NCBI RefSeq assembly: GCF_002571225.1
Contig: NZ_NVEC01000036.1
Coordinates: 1 to 64,000, forward strand
From: Bacillus sp. AFS059628
GTDB taxonomy: Bacteria > Bacillota > Bacilli > Bacillales > Bacillaceae_G
Reading direction: 5' to 3'
Length of the DNA: 64,000 nucleotides
Under the pieces are notes generated by a model, which searched no databases, was not told the DNA's origin, and saw only the letters and a list, made by a program, of their open reading frames with translations. The first letter of the stretch is position 1. Each line of letters opens with the position of its first letter. Shown piece after piece: positions 54,298 through 63,434 of this stretch. The position numbers were made by a program, and so were the translations under genes.

Positions 54298-55563
54298 GTG
54301 TATGACTATTCAATATTGCCAAATCGAATTGTTTTATGTGTAGATCTTCGTTCGTTTTATGCCAGCGTATCGTGCATCAAAATGAGATTAGACCCACTTC
54401 ATACTAAATTGGCTGTAGTTGGTGATGTGAATAGGAGTGGGTCAATTGTTTTGGCTGCAACTCCACCATTAAAAGCATTAGGTGTTAAGAAAATGGCGAG
54501 ATTGTATGAGATACCACGTCGTAAAGATATCCTTGTGGTAAATCCAATTATGAGTACTTACATAAAATGTTCTAATTTCATTACTAAGTTGGCTCTACAA
54601 TACGTGCCAATTGAGGATTTCCACCAATATTCCATCGATGAGTTCTTTATGGACATTACGGATAGTATTCATTTGTTTGCAAACGATCCGTATGAGTTTG
54701 CATTGAAATTCAAACGAGAGATATATGCGAAGACGCGAATTGAATGCACGATAGGAATTGGTCCAAACCCTTTAATGAGCAAGGTTGCCTTAGATGTAGA
54801 AGCGAAGAAAACGAAAGATTGCATAGCATACTGGAAGTACGAAGATGTACCCATAAAATTATGGCCAATACGACCGCTGAGTAAGTTTTGGGGGATTTCG
54901 GGTAAAACAGAAGCGAAGTTAAACCGAAAAGGGATTCATTCAATCGGAGACTTGGCACAATATCCACTCAAATACTTAAAGCAAAGCTTTGGGGTCATTG
55001 GCGAAGAACTACACTTACATAGCAACGGCATTGATTTTAGCCGCATATCAGAAAAATACGTTCCAGCAACAACTTCTATTGGTAAAAGCCAAATACTTAT
55101 GCGTGATTACACCATAGAGGAATTCCCAATTATTCTACTGGAACATATCGAGGAAGTTTGTTATCGAATGCGAAGGCAAAACAAACTAGCTCAAACCATC
55201 CATTTTTCCATTAGTTACAGCAAAAATTACGCTGGTGGTTTCAGAAAAACTCACACTATGAACCGACCAACCAATTTAACAATGGATATTTACAAGATTT
55301 GTACATATTTTTTACACGAGTTTTATACTGGGGAACCCATTAGAACCATCAATGTTTCTTTAACTAACTTAATCAATGAAGGCGAAGAACAAATCTCACT
55401 ATTCGATAATGTAATACAACGAGAAAAAGAAATGAAACTAACTAAAGTAATGGACGAAATACGCACTAAATTTGGTAAGAACAGCATATTACGAGGGATT
55501 TCGTATACAAATAGTGCAACAGCAAGATACAGAAACACATTGTTAGGGGGACATAAAGCATGA
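54298..55563 (+). CDS. uvrX: UvrX, Y-family DNA polymerase (UV-damage repair)
   Basis: The 421-residue protein starts at GTG with AGGGGGAATAACG upstream. It has the Y-family palm: CVDLRSFYASV (about 14-24) and YSIDEFFMDIT (about 111-121) with catalytic Asp and Glu, followed by an HhH region (RPLSKFWGISGKTEAKLNRK) and the little-finger domain. It performs translesion synthesis; homologues are on SPbeta and many Bacillus plasmids. Its stop overlaps the yolD start (ATGA), and a LexA-type box lies upstream. Confidence 0.93.
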   Translation: MYDYSILPNRIVLCVDLRSFYASVSCIKMRLDPLHTKLAVVGDVNRSGSIVLAATPPLKALGVKKMARLYEIPRRKDILVVNPIMSTYIKCSNFITKLALQYVPIEDFHQYSIDEFFMDITDSIHLFANDPYEFALKFKREIYAKTRIECTIGIGPNPLMSKVALDVEAKKTKDCIAYWKYEDVPIKLWPIRPLSKFWGISGKTEAKLNRKGIHSIGDLAQYPLKYLKQSFGVIGEELHLHSNGIDFSRISEKYVPATTSIGKSQILMRDYTIEEFPIILLEHIEEVCYRMRRQNKLAQTIHFSISYSKNYAGGFRKTHTMNRPTNLTMDIYKICTYFLHEFYTGEPIRTINVSLTNLINEGEEQISLFDNVIQREKEMKLTKVMDEIRTKFGKNSILRGISYTNSATARYRNTLLGGHKA

Positions 55564-55901
55564 ACAACGCTAATATGCCAAAAGGACGAGGAATGGTTAA
55601 ATGGACTCCATTCGCAGCGATGCCAGAACAATTCGCAGGTATCCGTGAAATTGTTAAAGACAAGGCAAAAGTAGAACGCCCTACATTAACCCAGGAAGAA
55701 CAAGAACGTATTGAGAATATGCTTTTATGTTCGCTACTTTCTGAAGAAGAAATATTGATTACATATTATGAAGATGGTTTTTTACTTACTAACTATATGA
55801 CTGTCGTGGATATTGATCCGCTGAATAAATCTATAATTTGTACGGATGCATTTTACAATAATATGACGTTGAAATTTATTGATATTATTGATGCAAAATA
55901 A
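55560..55901 (+). CDS. yolD: YolD-like protein
   Basis: The 113-residue protein begins MNNANMPKGRGMVKWTPFAA and has the YolD core MPEQFAGIREIVKD followed by a beta-rich SH3-like part (ILITYYEDGFLLTNYMTVVD IDPLNKSIIC). YolD-like proteins are almost always encoded with UvrX; the overlap of 4 bp fits that. They may modulate the polymerase. Confidence 0.9.
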   Translation: MNNANMPKGRGMVKWTPFAAMPEQFAGIREIVKDKAKVERPTLTQEEQERIENMLLCSLLSEEEILITYYEDGFLLTNYMTVVDIDPLNKSIICTDAFYNNMTLKFIDIIDAK

Positions 55902-56071
55902 AAAACCGCTCACAATCGTGGCTCTTATTGTTACTTTACATACACATAAGCTTTATTTACAATTAAACAGATTTTATTTCACATAAATATTATTATACTA
56001 ATCTAAAGTTTCCATATTTACATTTTTTTCTTTTTATCTCATAATTTTAATTGGGGAAAGGGAGGAAAAAA

Positions 56072-57481
56072 ATGGTTCAAATCAAAGTAACACCTGAAAT
56101 GCTAGAAGACGTCGCTAATCGTGCGAATAATACCAGAATCGCATTAGAATCTATACATAATAATCTATGTAATGAAATAGATCGTTTATGTTTTCAATGG
56201 ATTGGTGCCTCTAATCAACAATTCATTCAAATGTTCAATGATGCGAGACCAAAAGCTTTTACAGCTATCAATTCAATTATACAAGTGGAAGAGGATTTGA
56301 AACGAATTGCCGAAAAATTCCGTACCACAGATGCTTCATATGACGGAAATCTTGAAGAAGGAGCAATGTGTGGTAAGTTAAATAGTGAGAAAAATGATGG
56401 ATCTTTACGTGACAAGGTTTGGCATGGTCTCAAGGAAACTTATGAGGATCTTAGTAAAGTAAAAAATTCCGATGAGTCTTTATATGATAAATTTAAACAT
56501 GGTATCGATGTAGCTTATAAAGATGTGAATAAAATAAAAGACACTATAGATGATGAAATCGAATCTGCTTTTGAAAAAGCTGGATTAGGTGTCCCCTATC
56601 ACTTAAAAAAGGGAATGGGCGACGCTATAGGTGATGAATTATTAGGACTTGCAGATGCAGTTATCCATCCAATTGACACATTTAATAACACGATTGAAGC
56701 CGTTTCTCACCCAGTCGAGACGTTCAATGCGATAAAACAAACAATTTCTGATTCTTGGAATCGTGATGTTACCAATGGTAACTCGTATAGTGGTGCAGAA
56801 TGGTATGGAAGCGCGGCTGGTCATACTATATTGGCTGTTGGACAACTATTCGTAGGAACAAAAGGCGTGGATAAAATTGCAATGTTGAACCCTGGCACAA
56901 AATTAGCTGAGATTTCACGAACTGCTAATCAAAGCATGCAAGACGCTGCATCCTTATTCAATCGTAATCGCAATGAGTTTGCTTTAGCTGGTGGAAATAA
57001 TATACGCTCTGCATTTGATACACCTGATTTTAGAAAAGCTGAAGATACTATTTTATCTGCTCAAAACATAGATAGATCAACTCAATATAGTCCACGTGTA
57101 TTTGATGGTGATTTAAAGCAACACGAAGACAAAGGTGGACATTTAATGGAAAAGCATGTTGAAATATCTAATGAAGCATTGGCTCAACGCTTAAAAGACG
57201 ATCCCGATATCACAGGGTCTTCATCTTTTAATAATTTAGAAACAGCCCAAAAAATTGCTGATGAAGTGTTAACCAATCCTCGAAATATACGTAAAATAGA
57301 AAGATGGTTAGATGATCCCTACAGCCCGCCAACTCTAGCGTTTAGGTATAGAGGTGATGAAGTTATTGGTCGATCTATTGTAAGAGGATCTGAAAATATT
57401 TTAGAGGTAACTAATGCTAAAATTATCTTAAAAAAAGACGGACAAGGAAGTTATATTCGAACAGGATATCCCGTAAGATAG
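56072..57481 (+). CDS. WXG100-type polymorphic toxin with RNase A-like C-terminus
   Basis: GGGAGG places the start at 56072 (469 residues). Residues 1-95 form a WXG100 helical hairpin (FQWIGASNQQF) used for type VII secretion. A central pretoxin-like part has AVIHPIDTFNNTIEAVSHPV ETF repeats. The C-terminus (about 350-469) has GGHLMEKHVEISNEALAQRL, SSFNNLETAQKIADEVL and SYIRTGYPVR, the pattern of bacterial RNase A-like CdiA-CT domains with catalytic histidine in the first block. It should kill competitors by RNA cleavage after type VII export. The immunity gene follows by 19 bp. Confidence 0.85.
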   Translation: MVQIKVTPEMLEDVANRANNTRIALESIHNNLCNEIDRLCFQWIGASNQQFIQMFNDARPKAFTAINSIIQVEEDLKRIAEKFRTTDASYDGNLEEGAMCGKLNSEKNDGSLRDKVWHGLKETYEDLSKVKNSDESLYDKFKHGIDVAYKDVNKIKDTIDDEIESAFEKAGLGVPYHLKKGMGDAIGDELLGLADAVIHPIDTFNNTIEAVSHPVETFNAIKQTISDSWNRDVTNGNSYSGAEWYGSAAGHTILAVGQLFVGTKGVDKIAMLNPGTKLAEISRTANQSMQDAASLFNRNRNEFALAGGNNIRSAFDTPDFRKAEDTILSAQNIDRSTQYSPRVFDGDLKQHEDKGGHLMEKHVEISNEALAQRLKDDPDITGSSSFNNLETAQKIADEVLTNPRNIRKIERWLDDPYSPPTLAFRYRGDEVIGRSIVRGSENILEVTNAKIILKKDGQGSYIRTGYPVR

Positions 57482-57499
57482 AAATTTAGGAGGATACTT

Positions 57500-57799
57500 A
57501 TGAATGATAAAGATTATATGTATGAAGAAGTAAGTGATTTTTTAGACGGAACATTTCATCAAGATATGGGAACAGTAGAAAAAGCCTTAAATGAATTTAT
57601 AGAAGAAGCTCACAAAGTGTGTATAGAAAATACTGTAAAGTACATAACTGAATTTTTAGAAAGTGATTTATCCACGCAAGAAAAAGAAGCGTTCATTGAA
57701 TATTATACTGAAATTTATTTTCCTTCTTTAAAACTTAATCCTATAGAATGGCTTGAACAAACAGTTGAAACGTTAAAACAAGCATTAAAAAATCATTAG
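57500..57799 (+). CDS. Immunity protein for the RNase A-like toxin (CdiI-like)
   Basis: The 99-residue acidic, helical protein (MNDKDYMYEEVSDFLDGTFH) follows the toxin after 19 bp with AGGAGG before the ATG. Size, charge, the YMYEEVSDFLDGTFHQD start and gene order fit the contact-dependent inhibition immunity group that pairs with RNase A-like toxins. It is predicted to bind and neutralise the toxin domain in the producing cell. Confidence 0.75.
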   Translation: MNDKDYMYEEVSDFLDGTFHQDMGTVEKALNEFIEEAHKVCIENTVKYITEFLESDLSTQEKEAFIEYYTEIYFPSLKLNPIEWLEQTVETLKQALKNH

Positions 57800-57803
57800 T
57801 AAA

Positions 57804-57834
57804 AATCGACCGCCTGTAATAGGCGGTCTTTTCT
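57804..57834 (+). terminator. Terminator after the toxin-immunity operon
   Basis: GACCGCCT pairs with AGGCGGTC (five-base loop), then TTTTCTTC. Confidence 0.8.
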
Positions 57835-57887
57835 TCGTATTACATAACAAAGCCGTCCAATTAAGGGCGACTTTGTTATACATCAAA

Positions 57888-58673
57888 CTATTCTTTTGTA
57901 TAGAAGTATTTAAGCCCTTTAGCGTCTAACCATGCTGTTGCTCGATCTAGTTCATTACCTTGGCGGTAATTTGTCTCATATCTTACTAGACCTTGCTTGT
58001 CCCCGCCAGAAATGATACGAGATTCATAACCTAGAGCATCCATCATTCCTAACATCTCAGGTACTAATGCTGTCCCAAATTCATACGTAACAACTTTGTT
58101 AAATTTATTCATGCTAATCGCCACCCCTTCATTATTTACACTTGATTGAATTGTTTTGCCAACAATAACCTCAGCTACCGCTTTAGCTGCCTTGTCAAAG
58201 TTAGCGCGATATTTTTGCATATCTGTTTCATTATCGATAAAGCAAATTTCAGGAAGTAATCCAGTCTTAGTTTTATTAATCCAACCTAATTCAGTTGAAA
58301 ACTTGATACCTCTGTCTTTTAATCCGAATGCATTAGCCATTGCTTTTGAAATCGCTGCCGCTAATTTTCTGTCACCATACTCCGGATGTAACCAAACTTC
58401 ACAACCTGTACCTCCTGGAGTAGCGTTTAAATGAAATTGTGTGTCTACAGTGCTATCTTTCACGCGTAAATGATTGTTGGCTGCATTACTCCAAACTGCG
58501 GTTTGTGTTGTTCCAACTTCATCAGAACAATTCACATACTTCCATCCAGCTACTTGTACATATTTAGCAACTGCGTCAAGAAACCTTCTATCCTCCACAT
58601 GTTCTTTCCCATAAATGCTATTTGCACCTTGTACGATAGAGTTGTGACCACCTGAACCAGCTAATTTACCCAT
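57888..58673 (-). CDS. Endolysin: N-acetylmuramoyl-L-alanine amidase, PlyL-like
   Basis: The 261-residue endolysin has an N-terminal zinc amidase domain (Amidase_3 type; about 1-165): H10 in GSGGHN, TQFHLNATPGGTG, and the metal/catalytic glutamate in LPEICFIDNETD. The C-terminal 80 residues (NKFNKVVTYEFGTALVPEML onward, ending KYFYTKE) match the cell-wall-binding domain of B. anthracis-group lysins such as PlyL. It cuts the amide bond between muramic acid and L-alanine at the end of the lytic cycle. It overlaps the holin stop (TAATG) and ends the late operon. Confidence 0.92.
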   Translation of the reverse strand: MGKLAGSGGHNSIVQGANSIYGKEHVEDRRFLDAVAKYVQVAGWKYVNCSDEVGTTQTAVWSNAANNHLRVKDSTVDTQFHLNATPGGTGCEVWLHPEYGDRKLAAAISKAMANAFGLKDRGIKFSTELGWINKTKTGLLPEICFIDNETDMQKYRANFDKAAKAVAEVIVGKTIQSSVNNEGVAISMNKFNKVVTYEFGTALVPEMLGMMDALGYESRIISGGDKQGLVRYETNYRQGNELDRATAWLDAKGLKYFYTKE

Positions 58674-58879
58674 TATTCAACATCTCCTTTTTGATTATCT
58701 TCATGATCAGACCAAATACCTAAAGCAATACCAACAGTAAATAAATAAGGTGCCAGCTCATCTAAGAAACTCTTAGCTTCCGGCACACCAAACTTTGTAA
58801 ATAAAAATCCAAGCAAAGAAAAAACCGCCAACCATGTTTTCCAGTTGCGGAATCGTTTTTTGATATTTTCTTTCGACAT
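58673..58879 (-). CDS. Phage holin (phi LC3-like)
   Basis: AAAGGTGG lies eight bases before the ATG at 58879, giving 68 residues. The layout is a basic N-terminus (SKENIKKRFRNWKTW), two membrane helices (about 15-30 and 42-58) and a charged C-terminus ending DNQKGDVE, as in small phi LC3-type holins. It overlaps the endolysin start. It would open the membrane to let the endolysin reach the cell wall. Confidence 0.8.
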   Translation of the reverse strand: MSKENIKKRFRNWKTWLAVFSLLGFLFTKFGVPEAKSFLDELAPYLFTVGIALGIWSDHEDNQKGDVE

Positions 58880-58880
58880 A

Positions 58881-59114
58881 TTACATGCCACCTTTCATTA
58901 GTAATCCAATTAGCGCTGTTACAATCGCCCCAATGATAATACGTAGTATCCATGTAGTATTGGCACTAATCTTTTCAAGCTGTTTATTGATATTTACAAT
59001 GTCCTTCTCATTGACAGTAGTGCGTGTTTCTAAGCTACGAATGTCACGCTGCATATCCTTTTGATCTGATTTAATCTGGAGGATCTCTTGCTTTAAATCT
59101 TGAATTTCTTGCAT
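58881..59114 (-). CDS. xhlA: XhlA-family lysis protein
   Basis: The 77-residue protein has an N-terminal coiled coil (QEIQDLKQEILQIKSDQKDM, QRDIRSLETRTTVNEKDIVN) and one C-terminal membrane helix (TTWILRIIIGAIVTALIGLL), the XhlA pattern. AAAGGAGATGAACCA precedes the ATG. In the B. subtilis PBSX prophage, XhlA works with the holin XhlB and a lysin; the same three-gene order is seen here. Confidence 0.88.
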   Translation of the reverse strand: MQEIQDLKQEILQIKSDQKDMQRDIRSLETRTTVNEKDIVNINKQLEKISANTTWILRIIIGAIVTALIGLLMKGGM

Positions 59115-59154
59115 TGGTTCATCTCCTTTTAGGCAATAAAAAAAGACCAGATAA

Positions 59155-59826
59155 TTACACCTGCTCTGTGTTCTCTAAATTCGCTATTCTACTATTTAAA
59201 TCATCAATTTGTTCTCCCAAATCCGGAATGACTTGCTTAATTTTATTAATTTCATGTTCATAATCTGGTGTAGCTTGTATAGGTGCTGCAAATGCTATTG
59301 GCGCTTCTGTTTCATCAAGAGTTGGTGGCTTCTGATTTTTGATATCCTCGAGTTCTTTCTGAATATCAGCTAATTGTTGTTTTATTTTTTCTAACTCTGA
59401 AGGTTCTTCTGGTTTTGGTTCTTCTGTTTTCGGTTCAACAGTTTTAACCCATTTACCGTCTTTAAATACTGGATCATAGATTAAATCTGGACAAACTTCT
59501 AAAGTGCAATTTGCAGGAATGTCAGGCTCATAACCTATAATAACATCTTCCTCATATGGCACTTTAATAGTTTCGTACTCTACATGTTCCATTACACAAT
59601 CAGGACAATCATACTTACTGATTGGAAAATCCTCATCCTCTTGAGCAGGCTCATAAGTACCGTCCTCAATGGATTGATGAAGTTCACAAAGTTTCTCTTC
59701 TATGACAATTTCTTTTGGTTCTTCTCGGAAGAAAGTTTGTTTCTCATAAATCGGTTTCTCTTCAATCGGAATCATCACAGTAAATTTACCTTCCTCGTTA
59801 TAACAATAACCGTAGTATTTTGCCAT
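59155..59826 (-). CDS. Hypothetical tail-region protein
   Basis: The 223-residue acidic protein begins MAKYYGYCYNEEGKFTVMIP, a pattern often seen in small proteins between tail-fibre and lysis genes, has a CPDC pair (about 73-76), a Pro/Glu-rich stretch (EPKTEEPKPEEPSELEKIKQ) and a coiled-coil end. GGAGGGGAATAT precedes the ATG. It lies between the baseplate protein and the lysis genes, which suggests a virion accessory or fibre-chaperone role. Confidence 0.7.
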   Translation of the reverse strand: MAKYYGYCYNEEGKFTVMIPIEEKPIYEKQTFFREEPKEIVIEEKLCELHQSIEDGTYEPAQEDEDFPISKYDCPDCVMEHVEYETIKVPYEEDVIIGYEPDIPANCTLEVCPDLIYDPVFKDGKWVKTVEPKTEEPKPEEPSELEKIKQQLADIQKELEDIKNQKPPTLDETEAPIAFAAPIQATPDYEHEINKIKQVIPDLGEQIDDLNSRIANLENTEQV

Positions 59827-59838
59827 ATATTCCCCTCC

Positions 59839-61188
59839 TTAGTTGCAGACATAAGTAGCTAATATTCTATATCTCTTACCCGCTATATCTAGGTGTATTT
59901 CTCCGTTGAACCTTATAAGGACCCTAGAAGGGGTACCATCTGTAGCAATTGCATCAAATGTATAAGAATCTACTGGTGTCATATCTGATGGTAAAGTTGT
60001 TACAATTGCACTAGTTGAACCCGCGTTTCTCATAAGATCAAGACTTAATGTCACGGTGTTTCCTCTACGAGTAGCTAATTGCGGATTAGAACTACCTGCT
60101 GTAGCATCAGCTGTCAAGGTTAGAGCAACTCGTCCATCTTTTGCTTTGGTGACAATATCATCATAGTTAGCCATCCTCACCCACGGAGTCCAGCCATTAG
60201 TATCCCGTTTTCTTCGTACAAACCGTTCATTCAGAGTAGCATTGAGATAGGTAGCTTCCTGCATAACATATCCCGCTACACTATGTTGTTGAACTTGTAC
60301 ATAGAATACACCCGACGAGTATGGAGCATTTAGTAATGCATTACCTACGTAGTATCCGGAGGTCTCAATAGTATTCAAATCTGTACCAGTAGTTAAACTG
60401 ATAGATCGTCCGCTAGGTTGTACAAAATTAGGATATATATCGGATTTTTTTACGAGGTTCGTCTCCCCAGTGATATCTGTAGGGTTAGTAAAAATAAGCC
60501 TTGAACCATTCCATGATAGGAAGGTCTTGCTGTTTCCTCTATCCCAAATATCAAGTCCTCCACCCGTTTTAGGAAACATTAGGATGTCTGTACCAACGTC
60601 ACCTTTAAAGTTAATACGAGATAGTTTATCCATAACGAGGTTACCCGTCATAGTACCACCTGTTTTTGGTAATGCACCATCCGCTTTCGCACCAGCTGCA
60701 ATAATCCCATCAATATCTATACCTTCAAGCTTCTTACCCGCTTCAATAGCTTTTTGGATTACTGGAAATTCATTTGTAGACTTCATCGCATCGTCAGACA
60801 TTATCGATTCATCTACTGTAAATGCAAATTTACAGGTTTCAATTACTTTGTTATTTGGGAAAGTGAACCTCAATTGTGCAATGACATTACCATAGGCAAT
60901 CAGAGTTTGTGTACTTAAAACAACATAGTACTTACCCTGCATTTGATTTACGTTCTGTACATCTTGGAATACCCGCTTACAATCTGGCTTTAAAAACGCA
61001 ATTTGCACGCTTGTCGCTGATGAAAAATCTGTTACTACTTTGTCGTGAGTAACATTGATTAATAGTTTGGCAGAGTTTAAATCATTCTGGTAAAACCGGA
61101 TGAGCTTTAGTTCCTCTTCTTTTATATTGAAAACCTTGTGTTGCATCGTATCAATTGTTATTTCTCTTATTTTAAGTATTTCTGCCAA
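59839..61188 (-). CDS. Baseplate upper protein / tail fibre (BppU N-terminus)
   Basis: The 449-residue protein begins with a BppU-type N-terminal domain (about 1-130: LKLIRFYQNDLNSAKLLINV, VQIAFLKPDCKRVFQDVQNV), then a linker helix, a fibre repeat (DGALPKTGGTMTGNLVMDKL) and a C-terminal receptor-binding part (DITGETNLVKKSD..., SSGVFYVQVQQHSVAGYVMQ). Such proteins attach receptor-binding modules to the baseplate. It is in the late operon between the AbrB-like gene and lysis genes. Confidence 0.85.
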   Translation of the reverse strand: MAEILKIREITIDTMQHKVFNIKEEELKLIRFYQNDLNSAKLLINVTHDKVVTDFSSATSVQIAFLKPDCKRVFQDVQNVNQMQGKYYVVLSTQTLIAYGNVIAQLRFTFPNNKVIETCKFAFTVDESIMSDDAMKSTNEFPVIQKAIEAGKKLEGIDIDGIIAAGAKADGALPKTGGTMTGNLVMDKLSRINFKGDVGTDILMFPKTGGGLDIWDRGNSKTFLSWNGSRLIFTNPTDITGETNLVKKSDIYPNFVQPSGRSISLTTGTDLNTIETSGYYVGNALLNAPYSSGVFYVQVQQHSVAGYVMQEATYLNATLNERFVRRKRDTNGWTPWVRMANYDDIVTKAKDGRVALTLTADATAGSSNPQLATRRGNTVTLSLDLMRNAGSTSAIVTTLPSDMTPVDSYTFDAIATDGTPSRVLIRFNGEIHLDIAGKRYRILATYVCN

Positions 61189-61203
61189 ATCGACTCACCT
61201 CTT

Positions 61204-61473
61204 TTATTGTTGTGATACTTGCATTGCTTGTTGCTGTAAGTTAGTTAAACAATCAGAGCATACATTTAAAGCGCCTAGCTTATGCAAGTGAGCATTCTTT
61301 TTGCACAACTCACAAAATGTATCTGTTTTACGTAAATAAACCTGGTCATGATCTGAGAAAATCTCAACTACATCACCAGGTTTAACGCCAATATCGGCTA
61401 ATTTATCTAACGGTACTTTTACTGTCCCATCTTCAGAAATCGTTACTGTTACTCCTAAGTATTGATATGTCAT
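61204..61473 (-). CDS. AbrB-like fold plus zinc ribbon, in the tail operon
   Basis: The 89-residue protein starts with a SpoVT/AbrB-type swapped-hairpin segment (VTISEDGTVKVPLDKLADIG followed by VKPGDVVEIFSDHDQVYLRK) and continues with two cysteine pairs CELC...CSDC (about 54-75), a likely zinc ribbon, then a Gln-rich tail. The combination suggests DNA binding. It is encoded between tail genes, so it may be a late regulator, or the fold may serve assembly. Confidence 0.65.
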   Translation of the reverse strand: MTYQYLGVTVTISEDGTVKVPLDKLADIGVKPGDVVEIFSDHDQVYLRKTDTFCELCKKNAHLHKLGALNVCSDCLTNLQQQAMQVSQQ

Positions 61474-61482
61474 AAATACCTC

Positions 61483-63423
61483 CTATATTGAAATGTTCAT
61501 AAATGCCCATCCGTTTGTACCTATATGAAGATAAGCGCCCCATCCTTTACTTCCATTCATGTATTTGATAGTTCCTAAGGCGTCAGGACCGCCACCAGCA
61601 ATATTTACTCCTTGTGTACTTACTTGAGTATTAAACGAAACTGCCCCACTAGTATTGAAGGTTATTCCGTTTGTTCCTCTTACAAATAAACGATCTCCTG
61701 ATAAAATGTCCATATTACCAGAAGCATCTAAACGGATAAGGCTTGCAAAAGTACTTACTTGTCGAAATGAACGAAAATCTATACCCATTTCACCCGTAAT
61801 TGTTGTCTTGTTGTCTCCATATAGAAGGGCATCTCCACTTGAATAAAGATTTATTTTGCTTGGATAGTACGGGTCATCCGTAGATGTTACTCCTTTAACT
61901 ACCCCCATACTTGCCGCATAAGAAGTTCCTAGATTTTGTTGCGAAATTGCAAATGTTCCATCAGAAAACCTACTAGTATTAACATTCTCATGAAGCAAAA
62001 TTGTAGGTTGCATTCTTCCATCTTTATTCCAGTAGTACCCGAAATACATTCTTGTTAAATTCGATTCCATTAAGCGTATAAATTGTTTTTCGATATGAAC
62101 GTAGTTAGATCCACTATCAGTGCGCAGTGTAGAACCTTTAATTTCTCCTGCTAAAATCCGTTCTGCCACAATACCTCTGCCTGTAATCGCGTTCCTAAAG
62201 GTCATTCCGCCATCAGTGCTTACACCTAATCCGGCACTATTCAAAACTACAACATAATTGGGATTATTCTTATCCTTCGCAATTAACCCTTGTGGTGTGA
62301 TATCTAGTTCACTAGTTACGCCTAAAATCATACTAGTGACATTTGCAACTTCTACTGCCATCGCATTGATTGGGAGCTTTTCTCTCCCCTCTATCAAATC
62401 ATTAATTGTTTTAGTGGCATGATCTAAATTAGACTGATACCTTTTGGTAATGTCTTGATTCCCAAAGGTCAATTGAACATCCAGTATATTCCCGCGCCAA
62501 TCACGTAATACACTCCGATTTACAACACGTACTTCAGCATCCAATCCAATTCTTTCATCAATAAGAAATACCCGATCACCAAGTCCGCTCTGAGCAATCG
62601 GGTATTTCTGTTTCGTTAAATTGTGTATATCAGCAGTTACACTAATTTTTAAACTCTCGTTCACAATCTTTTTTAAACCGCTATCCATTGTTGCAGATAA
62701 TTTTATACGACCGTCTTTTAAAGGTGGAGCATGACGTACACCAATTCCAGGAATACTGGCAAGCGGTGATGTATACTCACGGATCAATTTAGCGCCTTGC
62801 CATCCATCTTCTTCTGTGAAATCGCCATAACCTTTAGCGTGTGTCCAAAATCCTGATGCATCAACTTCTTGAACTATATTAGAAGCATTCAATCTATGGC
62901 GGTACATGACGTTTAAGTCAACTCCGATTTGCGGTTCAATGGTTACAACCTTGCCGAGCACCTTAAATTCTGCCCCATAACGATTCAATGCATCTTTAAA
63001 CATTTCAAGTCGGGTAGACCCACCACCAAATCCTTCCCATTGTAACGAGTTGTAACTTCCGTTTAATTGATAAACATATCCACTTCCATTAAAAATGGTT
63101 GCAAAACAGGCATTCGCAGTAAAAGATTGATTATATTCTTCATACACACGGCCACTGTCGAAGTCATCATAAAATTTTGGTACCGCTTTTATCTCAGCAG
63201 TTAACGTTTGCCCTTCTCCCTGTTTCTTCAGGTAAACAACTTTGTATTCCGTTTCATTATCATCGACTAAAGTCCACATTTCTGAGAGTCTATTAAGAAA
63301 TGTCAAATTCACTTTATTGGGTGATATCTTTGCAGAAAACACACAATTCCCATTTAATTCTTCTTCAATTAAATAAGTTGTTTGTGTGATATACTCTATA
63401 TTTTCTAAATCACGTACATACAT
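61483..63423 (-). CDS. Tail-associated protein (prophage endopeptidase tail/minor structural protein)
   Basis: The 646-residue protein begins MYVRDLENIEYITQTTYLIE and follows the order of Tal proteins of Firmicute siphophages: a baseplate-hub-like first 350 residues (SKISPNKVNLTFLNRLSEMW region, GFWTHAKGYGDFTEEDG, QSGLGDRVFLIDERIGLDAE, VQLTFGNQDITKRYQSNLDH) and a fibre-like end with Gly-rich turns. No separate peptidoglycan hydrolase domain is obvious. It forms the tail tip with the upstream distal tail protein. Confidence 0.85.
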   Translation of the reverse strand: MYVRDLENIEYITQTTYLIEEELNGNCVFSAKISPNKVNLTFLNRLSEMWTLVDDNETEYKVVYLKKQGEGQTLTAEIKAVPKFYDDFDSGRVYEEYNQSFTANACFATIFNGSGYVYQLNGSYNSLQWEGFGGGSTRLEMFKDALNRYGAEFKVLGKVVTIEPQIGVDLNVMYRHRLNASNIVQEVDASGFWTHAKGYGDFTEEDGWQGAKLIREYTSPLASIPGIGVRHAPPLKDGRIKLSATMDSGLKKIVNESLKISVTADIHNLTKQKYPIAQSGLGDRVFLIDERIGLDAEVRVVNRSVLRDWRGNILDVQLTFGNQDITKRYQSNLDHATKTINDLIEGREKLPINAMAVEVANVTSMILGVTSELDITPQGLIAKDKNNPNYVVVLNSAGLGVSTDGGMTFRNAITGRGIVAERILAGEIKGSTLRTDSGSNYVHIEKQFIRLMESNLTRMYFGYYWNKDGRMQPTILLHENVNTSRFSDGTFAISQQNLGTSYAASMGVVKGVTSTDDPYYPSKINLYSSGDALLYGDNKTTITGEMGIDFRSFRQVSTFASLIRLDASGNMDILSGDRLFVRGTNGITFNTSGAVSFNTQVSTQGVNIAGGGPDALGTIKYMNGSKGWGAYLHIGTNGWAFMNISI

Positions 63424-63434
63424 ATCAATTCACC

